Position numbers and translations under genes: made by a program. From Shewanella cutis (GTDB lineage Bacteria > Pseudomonadota > Gammaproteobacteria > Enterobacterales > Shewanellaceae): a stretch of DNA of 64,000 nt. Below are positions 10,080-20,917 of the stretch, in pieces (position 1 is the first letter of the stretch; each line of letters starts with the position of its first letter). The notes under the pieces are model-generated. The model saw only the letters and a list, made by a program, of their open reading frames with translations, searched no databases and was not told the DNA's origin. Location: positions 1 to 64,000 of the forward strand of contig NZ_JACSDI010000004.1 of NCBI RefSeq assembly GCF_022410515.1. Reading direction: 5' to 3'.

Positions 10080-11447
10080 ATGGCTTTATGGGGTGGAAGA
10101 TTTCAGGGCGAAACCAGCGCGCTATTTAAATTATTCAACGATTCACTGCCAGTGGATTATCGTTTGTTTGAGCAGGATGTGGTCGGCTCTATCGCGTGGG
10201 CCGATGCGATTGCCAGCGTCGGTATTATCACTGCCATTGAATGCAGCGATTTGAAAAAAGCACTGAACGAGCTGCTGGTGGAAGTAAAGGGCGATCCTGC
10301 GATTATTCTTGCTTCGGGCGCGGAAGATATTCACAGCTTCGTGGAATCTGAGCTGATCGCTAAAGTCGGCGATCTGGGTAAGAAACTCCATACGGGCCGT
10401 AGCCGTAACGACCAAGTGGCGACAGACTTAAAACTCTGGTGCCAATCAGAAGGTGCGGCATTAGTGGCTCGCCTGCAAACTTTACGCAGCGAACTTATCG
10501 CTTTGGCTGAACGTGAATTGGATGCGGTGATGCCGGGCTATACCCATTTGCAGCGGGCACAACCTGTGACTTTCGGCCACTGGTGCTTAGCCTATGTGGA
10601 GATGATTGAGCGTGATCTTAGCCGCTTAACCGATGCCTTAAAGCGTGCCAATACCTGTCCGCTCGGTTCAGGAGCTTTGGCGGGCACAGCCTATCAAGTG
10701 GATAGACATGCGCTGGCAGCAGCACTGAACTTTGCATCGCCAACCTTAAACAGTTTGGACAGTGTGTCGGATCGCGACCATGTGGTTGAGCTATGTTCTA
10801 CGGCCTCAATCAGCATGATGCACTTAAGCCGTATGGCCGAAGATTTGATTTTCTTCAACACGGGTGAAGCAGGCTTTATCTCCTTGAGCGATGAGGTGAC
10901 CTCGGGCTCCTCTTTAATGCCTCAGAAGAAAAACCCCGATGCGTTAGAGCTTATCCGCGGTAAAACGGGTCGAGTGTACGGCAGTTTAGTCGGTATTCTC
11001 ACCACCATGAAGGCGCTACCGCTGGCCTATAACAAGGATATGCAGGAAGATAAAGAAGGTTTGTTCGATGTGGTTGATAGCTGGGCCATCTGTTTAGATA
11101 TGGCGGCGCTGGTGTTATCTGGCTTAGTGGTCAATCGCCCTAATGCACTACTTGCGGCGCAGCAAGGTTATGCCAATGCGACCGAATTGGCGGATTATTT
11201 AGTGTCTAAGGGCATGCCGTTCCGTGAAGCGCACCACGTAGTCGGTGTGGCAGTGGTTGCAGCGATTGCGAAAAAAATTCCGCTGGAAGGTTTTACGCTC
11301 GCCGAGTTTAAAACTTTCGCCGACATTATCGAGGAAGATGTGTATCCCAATCTCACCATTGAAGCCTGTTTGGCGAAGCGTGATGTGCTCGGTGGCACTG
11401 CATTGACTCAGGTTAAACAAGCGATTGCGGCTAAAAAAGCGGGTTAA
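10080..11447 (+). CDS. argH: Argininosuccinate lyase
   Basis: Splits argininosuccinate into arginine and fumarate, the last step of the pathway. The 455-residue protein starts ALWGGRF, as is usual for the family. It has [13 protein letters not shown] near residue 104, TPGYTHLQ-type residues ([12 protein letters not shown]) near residue 152, and the fumarase-superfamily signature [12 protein letters not shown] near residue 274, which holds the catalytic Ser. A TTG six bases upstream is ignored because GAGGGG is spaced for the ATG. It may have its own promoter in the argG-argH gap, because a terminator lies there. Confidence 0.96.
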   Translation: MALWGGRFQGETSALFKLFNDSLPVDYRLFEQDVVGSIAWADAIASVGIITAIECSDLKKALNELLVEVKGDPAIILASGAEDIHSFVESELIAKVGDLGKKLHTGRSRNDQVATDLKLWCQSEGAALVARLQTLRSELIALAERELDAVMPGYTHLQRAQPVTFGHWCLAYVEMIERDLSRLTDALKRANTCPLGSGALAGTAYQVDRHALAAALNFASPTLNSLDSVSDRDHVVELCSTASISMMHLSRMAEDLIFFNTGEAGFISLSDEVTSGSSLMPQKKNPDALELIRGKTGRVYGSLVGILTTMKALPLAYNKDMQEDKEGLFDVVDSWAICLDMAALVLSGLVVNRPNALLAAQQGYANATELADYLVSKGMPFREAHHVVGVAVVAAIAKKIPLEGFTLAEFKTFADIIEEDVYPNLTIEACLAKRDVLGGTALTQVKQAIAAKKAG

Positions 11448-11465
11448 TGCCTTGAACGGGTAATA

Positions 11466-11497
11466 AAAAAACGCGACTCAAGGTCGCGTTTTTTTTA
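11466..11497. terminator. Bidirectional terminator between argH and mrcA
   Basis: ACGCGAC/GTCGCGT forms a 7-bp stem with a 5-base loop, with A-run before and T-run after, so it can serve both converging genes. Confidence 0.85.
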
Positions 11498-11510
11498 TGG
11501 TTATTTACGG

Positions 11511-14030
11511 CTACTGGAACAAATCATCCGCTGGCGCATCTATAAATAGATTGTTTTCATCTTGGGTTTCACTGATGTATTCCTTAGGTTCAGTGCCCGA
11601 GATAAAGTATTCAAATGCGCTGGTATAATCGGTTTTACGGGTGAGCTTACCGGTTGCAAGGTCGATCCGCACCGAGACGATACCCTCTGGTGGAATTGCC
11701 GTGGTTTCAGGAACGCCTTTCAGCACGTTATTCATAAATTCGTTCCAGCCAGGTCCCGCCGTCTTAGCTCCTGCCTCAGTCCCAGTGATCTGATCCTTCT
11801 CACCATTGGCGTTCCAAGCGGTTCTACCTAATTGGCGACCATGATCGTCAAATCCGACCCAGAAGGTGCTAGTTAACGTTGGGCCAAAACCACTGAACCA
11901 TGTATCGCGAGATTCGTTGGTTGTACCTGTTTTACCAGCAATATCATGACGTTTGATTAATTGAGCCGCCCGCCATGCCGTACCTTGCCAGCCCGTGCCT
12001 TTGCTCCAATCACCCCCACCCCAGATCACACTCTTCAGCGCTTCGGTGATCAGGAATGCCGTTTGTTCAGAGATAATTTGCGGTGCATAACGACCTGTTT
12101 GCTCAAAGCAATGGGCAACAGCTGCATCAGTTTGAGCCGTTGGTTCACCAAAGCTCATTGGATCGCTGTTAGGCTGCACTTGGCTATTGTTAGGCTTACA
12201 GGCTAAGGTTGGATTGGCTTTTTCTATTACGTTACCGAAGGAGTCTTCTACCCGCTCAATATAGAAAGGTTCAACCAAAAAGCCGCCGTTCGCAAACACG
12301 TTGAAAGCGGTTGCCACTTGCAGTGGTGTCACCGAAGGAGAGCCTAACGCTAATGACTCGTTACGTGGTAAGTCATTAGGGTCGAAACCAAACTTAGTCA
12401 GCTCGGCGATGGCCGCATCTAAACCTATGTGGCGCATGGCCCTAACAGACATCACGTTGACCGACTGCGCTAACCCCACTCGTAGACGAGTTGGGCCGCC
12501 ATAAATATCGGGCGAGTTCTTCGGACGCCACGCAGTACCTTGGCTTATATCGGGTTTATTAATTGGCGCGTTATTAATTAAGGTCGCGAGGGTAAAGCCT
12601 TTTTCTAATGCCGCGGCATAGATGAAAGGCTTGATATTCGAACCTAATTGACGTTTAGCCTGAGTCACACGGTTGTATTGGCTTTGGCTAAAGCTGTAAC
12701 CACCGACTAACGTTCGGATGGCGCCATTTTCCGGATCGAGTGACACAGTGGCACTGGCCACTTCGGGAACTTGCGATAATTGTAAGTGCTGACCATTATC
12801 ACGGATCCAAATGCGCTCACCTACAGTCAGTATCTCTGAGGCCGATTTAGGAACAGCGCCTTGGCGTTTATCATTGATAAATTTGCGCGCCCACTTCAAC
12901 CCATCCCATTTGATGACTTTGGTTTCACCTTTTGCGGTTAGTACGCTCGCTTGTTGGCCTTCAACGGTTAATACGGCCGCAGGTTGAAGCTCTTGGACTG
13001 GAGTCACTTTAGCCAGTTCAGCTTTGATCTGCGCATTATCAGGCTTAGCACCCGTCCATAAAACCGCGGCAGCACCGCGATAGCCATGACGTTCATCATA
13101 GGCATACACATTATTGCGTAACGCTTGCTGTGCTAAGAGTTGGAGATCGGATGAAATAGTGGTGTAGACGTTATAGCCATTGGTATAGGCTTCTTCTTCA
13201 CCGTATTTTTGCACCATGTAATCCCGCGCCATTTCAGAAATATACGGAGCGTAGAGATCAATCTCGGCACCATGATATTTGGCAACTAACGGTTCTTGAA
13301 GCGCCGCTTGGTATTCTGCTTTGCTGATATAACCCACTTCGTTCATCCGCATTAACACTACGTTGCGGCGTGCGAGGGCACGCGAATGTGAAGTAATTGG
13401 ATTAAGCGTTGACGGTGCTTTTGGCAGACCGGCAATCATACTCATTTCAGAAAGCGTAAGGTCTTGTACGTTCTTGCCAAAATACACTTGGGCAGCTGCA
13501 CCAACGCCATAGGCCCTTTGGCCTAAATAAATACGGTTAACGTAGAGTTCTAAAATCTCATCTTTCGTTAACAACTGCTCGATGTGGTAGGAAATAAAAA
13601 TTTCCTTCACTTTACGAATAATGGTCTTGTCGCGAGTTAAGAAGAAGTTACGCGCTACCTGCATGGTAATGGTACTTGCACCTTGCTTCTTTTCACCCGT
13701 TATAAGCATGACTGTTGCGGCACGCATCACCCCGACAGGGTCAATACCGCCATGTTCATAAAAGCGCGCATCTTCGGTGGCAAGGAAGGCTTGTAACAGC
13801 GGTTTGGGCACCTCTTCCAGTTTTAGCGGAATTCGTCGTTTCTCACCAAACTGAGAGATGAGTTTGCCATCGCTACTGTAAATGCGCAAAGGTGTTTGTA
13901 ATTGCACATTTTTTAGTGTCGAAACATCCGGCAGATCCGGCAAAACATAAAAGTATGCTGCAACAATGGCGCCCACGCCCAAAAGGGCTAGACTGAATAG
14001 AGCTATAACAATACGTTTTAACCACTTCAC
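11511..14030 (-). CDS. mrcA: Penicillin-binding protein 1A (class A)
   Basis: Bifunctional inner-membrane peptidoglycan synthase of 839 residues. A single N-terminal TM helix (about residues 7-30) is followed by a GT51 glycosyltransferase domain with EDARFYEHGG and GASTITMQVARN. An OB-like insert follows. The transpeptidase domain has the serine motif SNIKPF, then SVN and KTGTT. The length is normal for the family. It is divergent from pilM, the arrangement found in Shewanella, Vibrio and Pseudomonas, with a shared 190-base promoter region. Confidence 0.95.
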   Translation of the reverse strand: MKWLKRIVIALFSLALLGVGAIVAAYFYVLPDLPDVSTLKNVQLQTPLRIYSSDGKLISQFGEKRRIPLKLEEVPKPLLQAFLATEDARFYEHGGIDPVGVMRAATVMLITGEKKQGASTITMQVARNFFLTRDKTIIRKVKEIFISYHIEQLLTKDEILELYVNRIYLGQRAYGVGAAAQVYFGKNVQDLTLSEMSMIAGLPKAPSTLNPITSHSRALARRNVVLMRMNEVGYISKAEYQAALQEPLVAKYHGAEIDLYAPYISEMARDYMVQKYGEEEAYTNGYNVYTTISSDLQLLAQQALRNNVYAYDERHGYRGAAAVLWTGAKPDNAQIKAELAKVTPVQELQPAAVLTVEGQQASVLTAKGETKVIKWDGLKWARKFINDKRQGAVPKSASEILTVGERIWIRDNGQHLQLSQVPEVASATVSLDPENGAIRTLVGGYSFSQSQYNRVTQAKRQLGSNIKPFIYAAALEKGFTLATLINNAPINKPDISQGTAWRPKNSPDIYGGPTRLRVGLAQSVNVMSVRAMRHIGLDAAIAELTKFGFDPNDLPRNESLALGSPSVTPLQVATAFNVFANGGFLVEPFYIERVEDSFGNVIEKANPTLACKPNNSQVQPNSDPMSFGEPTAQTDAAVAHCFEQTGRYAPQIISEQTAFLITEALKSVIWGGGDWSKGTGWQGTAWRAAQLIKRHDIAGKTGTTNESRDTWFSGFGPTLTSTFWVGFDDHGRQLGRTAWNANGEKDQITGTEAGAKTAGPGWNEFMNNVLKGVPETTAIPPEGIVSVRIDLATGKLTRKTDYTSAFEYFISGTEPKEYISETQDENNLFIDAPADDLFQ

Positions 14031-14219
14031 CTAAATTGATCCTAATGTTCAGTTAAGTGCGACAGTATATAAGGCGCGCACGTTTGGGTGAAGCAAAAAC
14101 GTGACGGCCCTAAAATAGCGTTTGTAAAACATTGAAACATTCTATACAAATACGTATAACGGGTTGATTTTGTGCTAATCTCTCTTATTGAAATATAAAT
14201 AATAAAGTGACAACGGATT

Positions 14220-15299
14220 ATGCTTTCAAATTTATGGAAGCGTCAGGCTCCGCAAATGGTCGGGATTGATATTGGTTCCCATGAAGTAAAGGCCATTTTG
14301 CTGGGTAAGACAGCTGATGGATACAAAATTTTAAGTCATGCAGCGGTTCCCGTAAAAAAGGGGGCAATTAATGATCATGATATTCGTGATGCTGATGCCG
14401 TTGTTGAATGTTTAAGACAGATTAAGCGCATTTTGCCTAAATCGGTAAAATATGCAGCTGTTGCGGTCTCAGGCTCTGCGGTGATGACCAAGGTCATCTA
14501 CATGGATGCTTCGCTTAGCGAAGAGGAAATGGAAGCGCAAATCGAGATTGAGGCCGATAACCTGATCCCTTATTCCCTTGACGAAGTCAGCATTGATTTT
14601 GAAACGCTAAACGTCAACAGTACCGATCCGTCTAAGGTCGATGTGTTGCTTAGTGCTTGTCGTACCGACAATATCGATACCAGAGTCGACGCACTCGATG
14701 AGGTTGAGCTAGAAACCAAAGTCGTTGATGTTGAAGGTTATGCTTTAGGTCGAGCGGTTGAGTTAGTCCTTGGGCAATTACCCGAAGGAGCTAGACAGAA
14801 GGCCGTAGCAATGGTCGATATCGGTGCGAATATGACGACTTTCTGTGTGGTAGAGTCGGGCGAAACCACCTTTATCCGTGAGCAAGCCTTTGGTGGTGAG
14901 TTATTTACGCAGTCGATTCTCTCTTTTTACGGCATGTCCTACGAGCAAGCCGAAAAAGCCAAAATCGAGGGGGATTTACCGCGTAATTATATGTTTGAAG
15001 TGTTATCTCCCTTCCAAACGCAATTACTGCAGCAAATTAAGCGAACACTGCAAATTTATTGCACCTCGAGCGGCAAAGATAAAGTTGATTATCTCGTTTT
15101 ATGCGGTGGAACCTCTAAACTGGAAGGTATGGCTAACTTATTGACCAATGAGTTAGGTGTCCACACCATTATTGCCGATCCTTTCCAAGGGTGTCTGCAT
15201 GCAGATGAGTCCGTTAAAAATATACTGCAACCTAGCATCAGCAAATATATGGTTGCTTGTGGCTTAGCGCTGAGGAGCTACGGTCAATGGCGAACATAA
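14220..15299 (+). CDS. pilM: Type IV pilus assembly ATPase-like protein PilM
   Basis: Actin-like cytoplasmic protein that links the pilus alignment complex to the inner membrane by binding the PilN N-terminus. The 359-residue product starts with an actin-fold phosphate motif VGIDIGSHEVKAI and has a second one, AMVDIGANMTTF, near residue 197, and LVLCGGTSKLEG near residue 295. First gene of pilMNOPQ; its end overlaps the pilN start by 13 bases. Confidence 0.95.
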   Translation: MLSNLWKRQAPQMVGIDIGSHEVKAILLGKTADGYKILSHAAVPVKKGAINDHDIRDADAVVECLRQIKRILPKSVKYAAVAVSGSAVMTKVIYMDASLSEEEMEAQIEIEADNLIPYSLDEVSIDFETLNVNSTDPSKVDVLLSACRTDNIDTRVDALDEVELETKVVDVEGYALGRAVELVLGQLPEGARQKAVAMVDIGANMTTFCVVESGETTFIREQAFGGELFTQSILSFYGMSYEQAEKAKIEGDLPRNYMFEVLSPFQTQLLQQIKRTLQIYCTSSGKDKVDYLVLCGGTSKLEGMANLLTNELGVHTIIADPFQGCLHADESVKNILQPSISKYMVACGLALRSYGQWRT

Positions 15300-15871
15300 A
15301 CCTGCTTCCTTGGCGTGAAGAGGCGAGAGAAAAGCAGAAACGCGACTATATTGGGATATTGGCAGCGGTATTTTTAGGCTCAGGGATCTTAGTCTATGTA
15401 GCGCTTTCTTTACTCGAAATAATGACCGATGAGCAGCGTGAGCGAAATGCTTATTTACAGTCAGAGATTCAGCAGCTCGAAACGCAAATTGCCGAAATCA
15501 AAAAAATCACAGAACGTAAAAAAGACATTGAACGTCGAACTGAAATTATTTTGAACCTTCAGCAATCCCGTAATTTGCCGACACACGTATTAGATGAGTT
15601 GGTTCGCATTGTTCCTCCTGGAATATATCTATCGAGTCTTGAGAAAAAAGGTAGTTTATTGCTGATTGAAGGACGAAGTGAATCTAACAACAACGTGGCG
15701 AACATGATGCGTAAGGTGAAGGCCTCTGAGTGGTTAACTGATCCCAATATGCAATCGATCGTAACGCAAGATGATGAGTTAAGGCAGTTACAACGCTTTA
15801 GTTTAAGGGTGAGTATCAAAGGAGCCATTGCTGAAGAGCCTGTAAAACCGGCAAAAGGAGCGAGTAAATGA
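15287..15871 (+). CDS. pilN: Type IV pilus inner-membrane protein PilN
   Basis: A 194-residue bitopic protein. The N-terminal NINLLPWREE is the conserved PilM-binding peptide. One TM helix follows (about residues 22-44), then a periplasmic coiled coil (45-85) and a ferredoxin-like domain. The start at 15287 is preceded by GAGGAG and lies inside the pilM end. PilN pairs with PilO in the alignment subcomplex. Confidence 0.94.
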   Translation: MANINLLPWREEAREKQKRDYIGILAAVFLGSGILVYVALSLLEIMTDEQRERNAYLQSEIQQLETQIAEIKKITERKKDIERRTEIILNLQQSRNLPTHVLDELVRIVPPGIYLSSLEKKGSLLLIEGRSESNNNVANMMRKVKASEWLTDPNMQSIVTQDDELRQLQRFSLRVSIKGAIAEEPVKPAKGASK

Positions 15872-16488
15872 AGCTCGATCTAAGTCAGTTTAACGATATC
15901 GATTTTGAGAATATTGGTAGTTGGCCAAACCAAGTAAAAGTTTTCTTCGCGATTTTGCTTGCGCTGTGCGTATTTGCAGCGGGTTATTTCGTTGTGTTGT
16001 CCGATGCTATTGATGTATTCAGTAGCGAGCAAGACAAAGAGCTACAGTTAAGAGATGATTTTAAAAACAAGTATCAGCTGGCCGCAAACTTAAAGCTTTA
16101 TCGTGAACAATTAGCCGTGATGGAAGGGCAATTTGCAGAATTGCTTAAAATGTTACCTTCAGAAAACGAGATGCCAGGATTGCTCGATGACTTAACTTTC
16201 GCTGCAACTGACGCAGGGTTACGGATAAAAAGTTTAAATTGGGAAGCGGAAATTGGGCGGGATTTTTATATTGAATTCCCGATAAAGATGTCTGTCACTG
16301 GTGATTATCATCAGATTGGCAATATGGTGAGCGGAGTCGCTAAATTACCAAGGATTGTAAGCTTGCATGATTTTACCATTAAGCGTGATGACAGTGGTAA
16401 TTTAGCCATGGATATCCTTGCGAAGACTTACCGTTTCAAAGAAGGTGCAGAATTACCTCCTGAAAAGCCAAACAAAGGAGGTAAATAA
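15868..16488 (+). CDS. pilO: Type IV pilus inner-membrane protein PilO
   Basis: A 206-residue protein with a short cytoplasmic N-terminus, one TM helix (about 26-47), a periplasmic coiled coil and a ferredoxin-like fold. It dimerises with PilN and contacts PilP. It overlaps the pilN stop as ATGA and is preceded by AAAGGAG, so translation is coupled. Confidence 0.93.
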   Translation: MKLDLSQFNDIDFENIGSWPNQVKVFFAILLALCVFAAGYFVVLSDAIDVFSSEQDKELQLRDDFKNKYQLAANLKLYREQLAVMEGQFAELLKMLPSENEMPGLLDDLTFAATDAGLRIKSLNWEAEIGRDFYIEFPIKMSVTGDYHQIGNMVSGVAKLPRIVSLHDFTIKRDDSGNLAMDILAKTYRFKEGAELPPEKPNKGGK

Positions 16489-17003
16489 TGAAGACCTTAC
16501 CTCTATTGGCGATAAGCCTTTTTTTAATGGGGTGCATTGGCGAGCGTAGTGATTTAGAGCTATTTGTTACTACAACCAAAGCGCAACATGTGGCCCATAT
16601 CCCCCCGTTAAAAGAGCCTCCTAAGTTTGAGCATTTTGCCTATCAGGCAGAATTGATGCGCAGTCCCTTTGTTCCTCCTTCTCGAGAATTAACGGAAGAA
16701 GTGGTTGATACCAGTAAAAACTGCTTACAACCTGATTTAAAACGTCGTAAGGGGCGCTTAGAAACTTATGCTTTAGATAACCTGAAAATGCGCGGCACTT
16801 TAAGTGAGGCAAATTTGACCTGGGCTCTGATTGAAACGAATGATGGCAGTGTATATCGGATGGGTGTGGGTGAGTATCTAGGGTTGTTTAATGGACGTAT
16901 AGCTAAAGTGGCTCCACAAAATGTGGAAGTTGTAGAATTAATTCCCGATGGTTCAGGTTGTTGGTCAGAGCGTACAAACAACATTGAACTTTCAGGAAAA
17001 TAA
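16488..17003 (+). CDS. pilP: Type IV pilus lipoprotein PilP
   Basis: A 171-residue inner-membrane lipoprotein with a signal peptide and lipobox LFLMGC (Cys near residue 16). The C-terminal beta domain (from about residue 90, LDNLKMRGTL) is the PilP fold that connects PilNO to the secretin PilQ. Its first base is the last base of pilO; an AAAGGAGG lies upstream. Confidence 0.94.
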   Translation: MKTLPLLAISLFLMGCIGERSDLELFVTTTKAQHVAHIPPLKEPPKFEHFAYQAELMRSPFVPPSRELTEEVVDTSKNCLQPDLKRRKGRLETYALDNLKMRGTLSEANLTWALIETNDGSVYRMGVGEYLGLFNGRIAKVAPQNVEVVELIPDGSGCWSERTNNIELSGK

Positions 17004-17024
17004 CAAGCGAAGGATGAGGGAACA

Positions 17025-19079
17025 ATGAAATCTTCTGCCGCGATAAAAATCCCGTTATCGTTTTTAACTTCAGGCTTAGTTAAGTCTGTTATTGGGATCG
17101 CATTACTATTTGGATTTTTGCCATCGAGCTTTGCGGAAAATCGGCTCATCGATGTGAAATACCATGCCTTAGTCGACCATCAATTAGCGGTTGAGTTGGT
17201 ATTTGAGGACGCAATTTCAGCCCCTCAAATTGACTCAAATGCTTCACCCGCCGAGTTGGTGTTGACCTTTGATAACAGTATTTCGGGTCTTTCTAAAGAT
17301 CGCTTACCGATTAATCAAGTCGGGGTGAAGGATATTGTCACTTCACAGCATGATGCACGTTTGAAGGTCACTTTAGGTTTATCCAAAGTAAAACCTTACC
17401 AAGGAAGCGTAGTCGGTAACTCCTACCGTTTAACGATTAATGATGGCGTTGCAAGTTCTCAAGCGAATAATAATCCTTTCGTGAATAGTGTTAAAAATAT
17501 CGATTTTCGTCGCAATGCAAATGGCGGTGGAGATTTATTAGTCTATCTCAATAATCGCTCCGTTGCGGCTAACGTTGAGCAAATTGGCGCCAAACTTGAG
17601 GTTCAGCTTTATAACACTGATATCAATAACGACTTGTTATATGTCATGGATGTGCAGGATTTTTCTACACCAGTTAAGAACTTTGAAACTTTTAAAGATG
17701 ATTTAACGGCTCGCATTTTAGTCGATGTGACTGGCAACTATGAGTTCAATTTTAAGCAGGAAGATAATCTCTTTATCCTTTCTATTAACAAGGTTGAACG
17801 GGTTGTAGCGACTAAAGACATTAAGAAGTATAACGGTAAAACTCTCTCTTTGAACTTCCAGAATATTTCTGTTCGTACGGTATTACAGATTATTGCTGAC
17901 TATAACAACTTTAACTTAGTGACCAGTGATTCCGTCGAGGGAGATATTACTCTCAGACTTGACGATGTGCCTTGGGATCAAGCGTTGGATTTGATTTTAC
18001 AAACCAAAGGACTCGATAAGCGCATTGAAGGGAACATTTTGATGGTGGCCCCGAGTGAAGAGCTTGCGATTCGTGAAAGCCAAAACCTTAAAAACAAACA
18101 AGAGGTTAAAGAGCTGGCGCCACTTTATTCTGAGTACCTACAGATTAACTATGCCAAGGCGACCGATATTGCTGAGCTGTTAAAAGGCGCCGACTCAAGC
18201 TTATTGTCTCCCCGTGGTTCAGTGGCCGTTGACGAGCGCACCAACACAGTTCTCGTAAAAGATACCGCAGAAATTATAGAGAATATTCATCGCTTGGTAG
18301 AAGTGCTTGATATTCCTATTCGGCAGGTATTGATTGAATCACGTATGGTCACCGTAAAAGACGACGTTTCTGAAGATCTGGGTATCCGTTGGGGCGTTAC
18401 TGATCAGCAGGGTAATAAAGGAACCTCTGGCTCTTTAGAGGGCGCGGGTGATATTGCCAATGGCAAAGTGCCGAGTTTAGATAATCGCTTGAATGTGAAT
18501 TTACCTGCGGCCGTGACTAACCCTACAAGCATTGCTTTCCATGTTGCTAAGCTCGCCGATGGTACTATCTTGGATCTAGAGCTCAGTGCACTAGAGCAAG
18601 AAAACAAAGGTGAAATTATCGCTAGCCCTCGTATCACTACCTCTAACCAAAAAGCGGCGTATATTGAACAGGGTGTGGAAATTCCCTATGTGCAATCTAC
18701 ATCCAGCGGTGCAACGTCGGTAACCTTTAAAAAGGCGGTATTATCATTAAGGGTTACGCCACAAATTACACCGGATAACCGTGTGATTTTGGATCTTGAG
18801 ATTACGCAAGATTCCCAGGGGAAAACCGTGGATACGCCTACGGGGCCAGCGGTTGCGATTGATACACAACGCATTGGTACGCAAGTTTTGGTCGATAATG
18901 GCGAGACCATTGTGCTGGGGGGGATTTACCAGCAGAATTTGATCAGCCGTGTCAGTAAAGTGCCTATTCTCGGCGATATTCCTTTGGTAGGTTTCTTATT
19001 CCGTAACACCACTGATAAGAATGAGCGCCAAGAGTTGTTAATTTTCGTGACTCCAAAAATCGTGAACGAGAAACTCTAA
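17025..19079 (+). CDS. pilQ: Type IV pilus secretin PilQ
   Basis: Outer-membrane secretin through which the pilus passes, 684 residues. A signal peptide ends around residue 37 (SSFAEN). AMIN domains follow (about 40-250), then an STN/N0 domain (LSLNFQNISVRTVLQIIA), an N1/NHN domain (LQINYAKATDIAELL) and the secretin channel, whose signature VPILGDIPLVGFLF lies near residue 646. It is the last gene of the operon and is followed by a weak terminator. Confidence 0.96.
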   Translation: MKSSAAIKIPLSFLTSGLVKSVIGIALLFGFLPSSFAENRLIDVKYHALVDHQLAVELVFEDAISAPQIDSNASPAELVLTFDNSISGLSKDRLPINQVGVKDIVTSQHDARLKVTLGLSKVKPYQGSVVGNSYRLTINDGVASSQANNNPFVNSVKNIDFRRNANGGGDLLVYLNNRSVAANVEQIGAKLEVQLYNTDINNDLLYVMDVQDFSTPVKNFETFKDDLTARILVDVTGNYEFNFKQEDNLFILSINKVERVVATKDIKKYNGKTLSLNFQNISVRTVLQIIADYNNFNLVTSDSVEGDITLRLDDVPWDQALDLILQTKGLDKRIEGNILMVAPSEELAIRESQNLKNKQEVKELAPLYSEYLQINYAKATDIAELLKGADSSLLSPRGSVAVDERTNTVLVKDTAEIIENIHRLVEVLDIPIRQVLIESRMVTVKDDVSEDLGIRWGVTDQQGNKGTSGSLEGAGDIANGKVPSLDNRLNVNLPAAVTNPTSIAFHVAKLADGTILDLELSALEQENKGEIIASPRITTSNQKAAYIEQGVEIPYVQSTSSGATSVTFKKAVLSLRVTPQITPDNRVILDLEITQDSQGKTVDTPTGPAVAIDTQRIGTQVLVDNGETIVLGGIYQQNLISRVSKVPILGDIPLVGFLFRNTTDKNERQELLIFVTPKIVNEKL

Positions 19080-19099
19080 CGCTATGTAGCCGTTCAAAT

Positions 19100-19126
19100 A
19101 AAGCCAGCACAACTTGCTGGCTTTAC
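19100..19126 (+). terminator. Hairpin after pilQ
   Basis: AAAGCCAGCA/TGCTGGCTTT forms a 10-bp perfect stem with a 5-base loop. The U-tract is short, so termination may be partial. Confidence 0.6.
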
Positions 19127-19298
19127 TGTATCAACAATACAATTCTTATCATAAATAGCGAGCATCACTTGCCAGACTAGACATTAAACTGAGATAATCC
19201 ACGGTCAAGTCTCATAAGAGCAAGGTAACATACAGTAGGTCGGCTTGATCATGAGTCGATATAGGCATACTTTTCATTAAGATTCAGACGTACAAGAA

Positions 19299-19814
19299 AT
19301 GGCTGAAAAACGTAATATTTTTCTGGTAGGCCCAATGGGCGCAGGTAAAAGCACAATTGGTCGCCATCTGGCCCAAATGCTGCATTTAGAATTCCACGAT
19401 TCAGATCAAGAGATTGAGCAACGCACTGGCGCTGATATTGCTTGGGTGTTTGATGTTGAAGGCGAAGAAGGTTTCCGCCGTCGTGAGGCTCAGGTTATTG
19501 CTGATCTGTCTGAAAAACAGGGTATTGTCCTTGCCACTGGTGGTGGTTCAGTTCAGAGCAAAGATATCCGTAATCATTTATCTGCTCGCGGTATTGTGGT
19601 TTATCTCGAAACCACTATCGACAAACAGGTAGCGCGAACTCAACGAGACAAGCGCCGCCCATTACTGCAAGTAGATGATCCGCGAGAAGTACTAGAGAGC
19701 CTCGCAGAAATCCGTAACCCTCTGTACGAAGAAATTGCTGATGTGGTCGTTAAAACTGACGATCAAAGTGCAAAGGTAGTTGCGAATCAAATCATAGAGA
19801 AATTAGGTTTCTAG
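19299..19814 (+). CDS. aroK: Shikimate kinase I
   Basis: Phosphorylates shikimate to shikimate 3-phosphate in the chorismate pathway. The 171-residue P-loop kinase has [12 protein letters not shown] (Walker A, residues about 11-22), the shikimate-binding DSDQEIE near residue 33, FRRRE near residue 57 and the GGGSV motif near residue 80. It is followed five bases later by aroB, the standard aroKB pair. Confidence 0.96.
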   Translation: MAEKRNIFLVGPMGAGKSTIGRHLAQMLHLEFHDSDQEIEQRTGADIAWVFDVEGEEGFRRREAQVIADLSEKQGIVLATGGGSVQSKDIRNHLSARGIVVYLETTIDKQVARTQRDKRRPLLQVDDPREVLESLAEIRNPLYEEIADVVVKTDDQSAKVVANQIIEKLGF

Positions 19815-19819
19815 GCAGA

Positions 19820-20899
19820 ATGACACAACAAATTCAGGTTGATTTAGGTGAACGTAGTTACCCCATTTACATTGGCCAGAGTTTGATGAGTGATAGCGAG
19901 ACCTTGTCTCGCTACCTGCTGAAAAAACGTATCCTTATCGTCACCAATGAAACTGTCGCGCCCTTGTATCTAAAGCAGGTGCAAGACACGATGGCTTCGT
20001 TTGGTGAGATATCTAGCGTCATCCTTCCCGATGGCGAACAGTTTAAAGATTTAACCCACTTAGATTCAATTTTTACGGCTTTGCTGCAACGCAATTATGG
20101 CCGTGATTCTGTGCTGGTGGCCCTCGGTGGTGGGGTAATTGGTGATATGACGGGCTTTGCCGCGGCATGTTATCAACGTGGTATCGATTTTATTCAAATC
20201 CCTACAACGCTATTATCTCAGGTGGATTCTTCGGTCGGTGGCAAAACGGCGGTCAATCATCCTCTGGGCAAAAATATGATAGGGGCTTTTTACCAACCGC
20301 AAATTGTCATTATCGATACTGAATGTTTACAAACATTGCCGGCGCGTGAATTTGCGGCGGGGATGGCTGAAGTCATTAAGTATGGCATTATGTGGGATGC
20401 TGATTTTTTTCGATGGCTTGAAAATAATGTTCAGTCACTGAAAAGCTTAGATACTCAAGCCTTAGTCTATGCCATCTCCCGCTGCTGTGAGATTAAAGCG
20501 GATGTGGTGAGCCAAGATGAAACAGAGCAGGGCGTGCGCGCGCTTTTGAATCTTGGACATACCTTTGGCCATGCCATTGAAGCTGAGATGGGCTATGGTA
20601 ATTGGTTGCACGGCGAAGCGGTTGCGGCTGGCACAGTCCTTGCTGCACAAACGGCTAAGTCTTTAGGATTGATTGATGAGTCAATTGTCTGTCGTATTGT
20701 GCAATTGCTCCAAGCATTCGATCTTCCTGTAAAAGCGCCGGAATCCATGGATTTCGACAGTTTTATTCAACATATGCGTCGCGATAAGAAAGTGTTAGGC
20801 GGTCAGATCCGGTTGATACTTCCGACGGCCATTGGTCGAGCAGAAGTATTTAGCCAAGTCTCGGAATCTACCCTAGAACAGGTTATCTGCTGCGCATAA
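19820..20899 (+). CDS. aroB: 3-dehydroquinate synthase
   Basis: Converts DAHP to 3-dehydroquinate with NAD and a divalent metal. The 359-residue protein has the NAD-binding segment [11 protein letters not shown] near residue 104. It also has the metal ligands in [10 protein letters not shown] (Glu, near residue 182), [11 protein letters not shown] (His, near residue 243) and [10 protein letters not shown] (His, near residue 263). Forms a cluster with aroK and damX. Confidence 0.96.
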   Translation: MTQQIQVDLGERSYPIYIGQSLMSDSETLSRYLLKKRILIVTNETVAPLYLKQVQDTMASFGEISSVILPDGEQFKDLTHLDSIFTALLQRNYGRDSVLVALGGGVIGDMTGFAAACYQRGIDFIQIPTTLLSQVDSSVGGKTAVNHPLGKNMIGAFYQPQIVIIDTECLQTLPAREFAAGMAEVIKYGIMWDADFFRWLENNVQSLKSLDTQALVYAISRCCEIKADVVSQDETEQGVRALLNLGHTFGHAIEAEMGYGNWLHGEAVAAGTVLAAQTAKSLGLIDESIVCRIVQLLQAFDLPVKAPESMDFDSFIQHMRRDKKVLGGQIRLILPTAIGRAEVFSQVSESTLEQVICCA

Positions 20900-20917
20900 A
20901 CCTTGTGTGGTGGATGA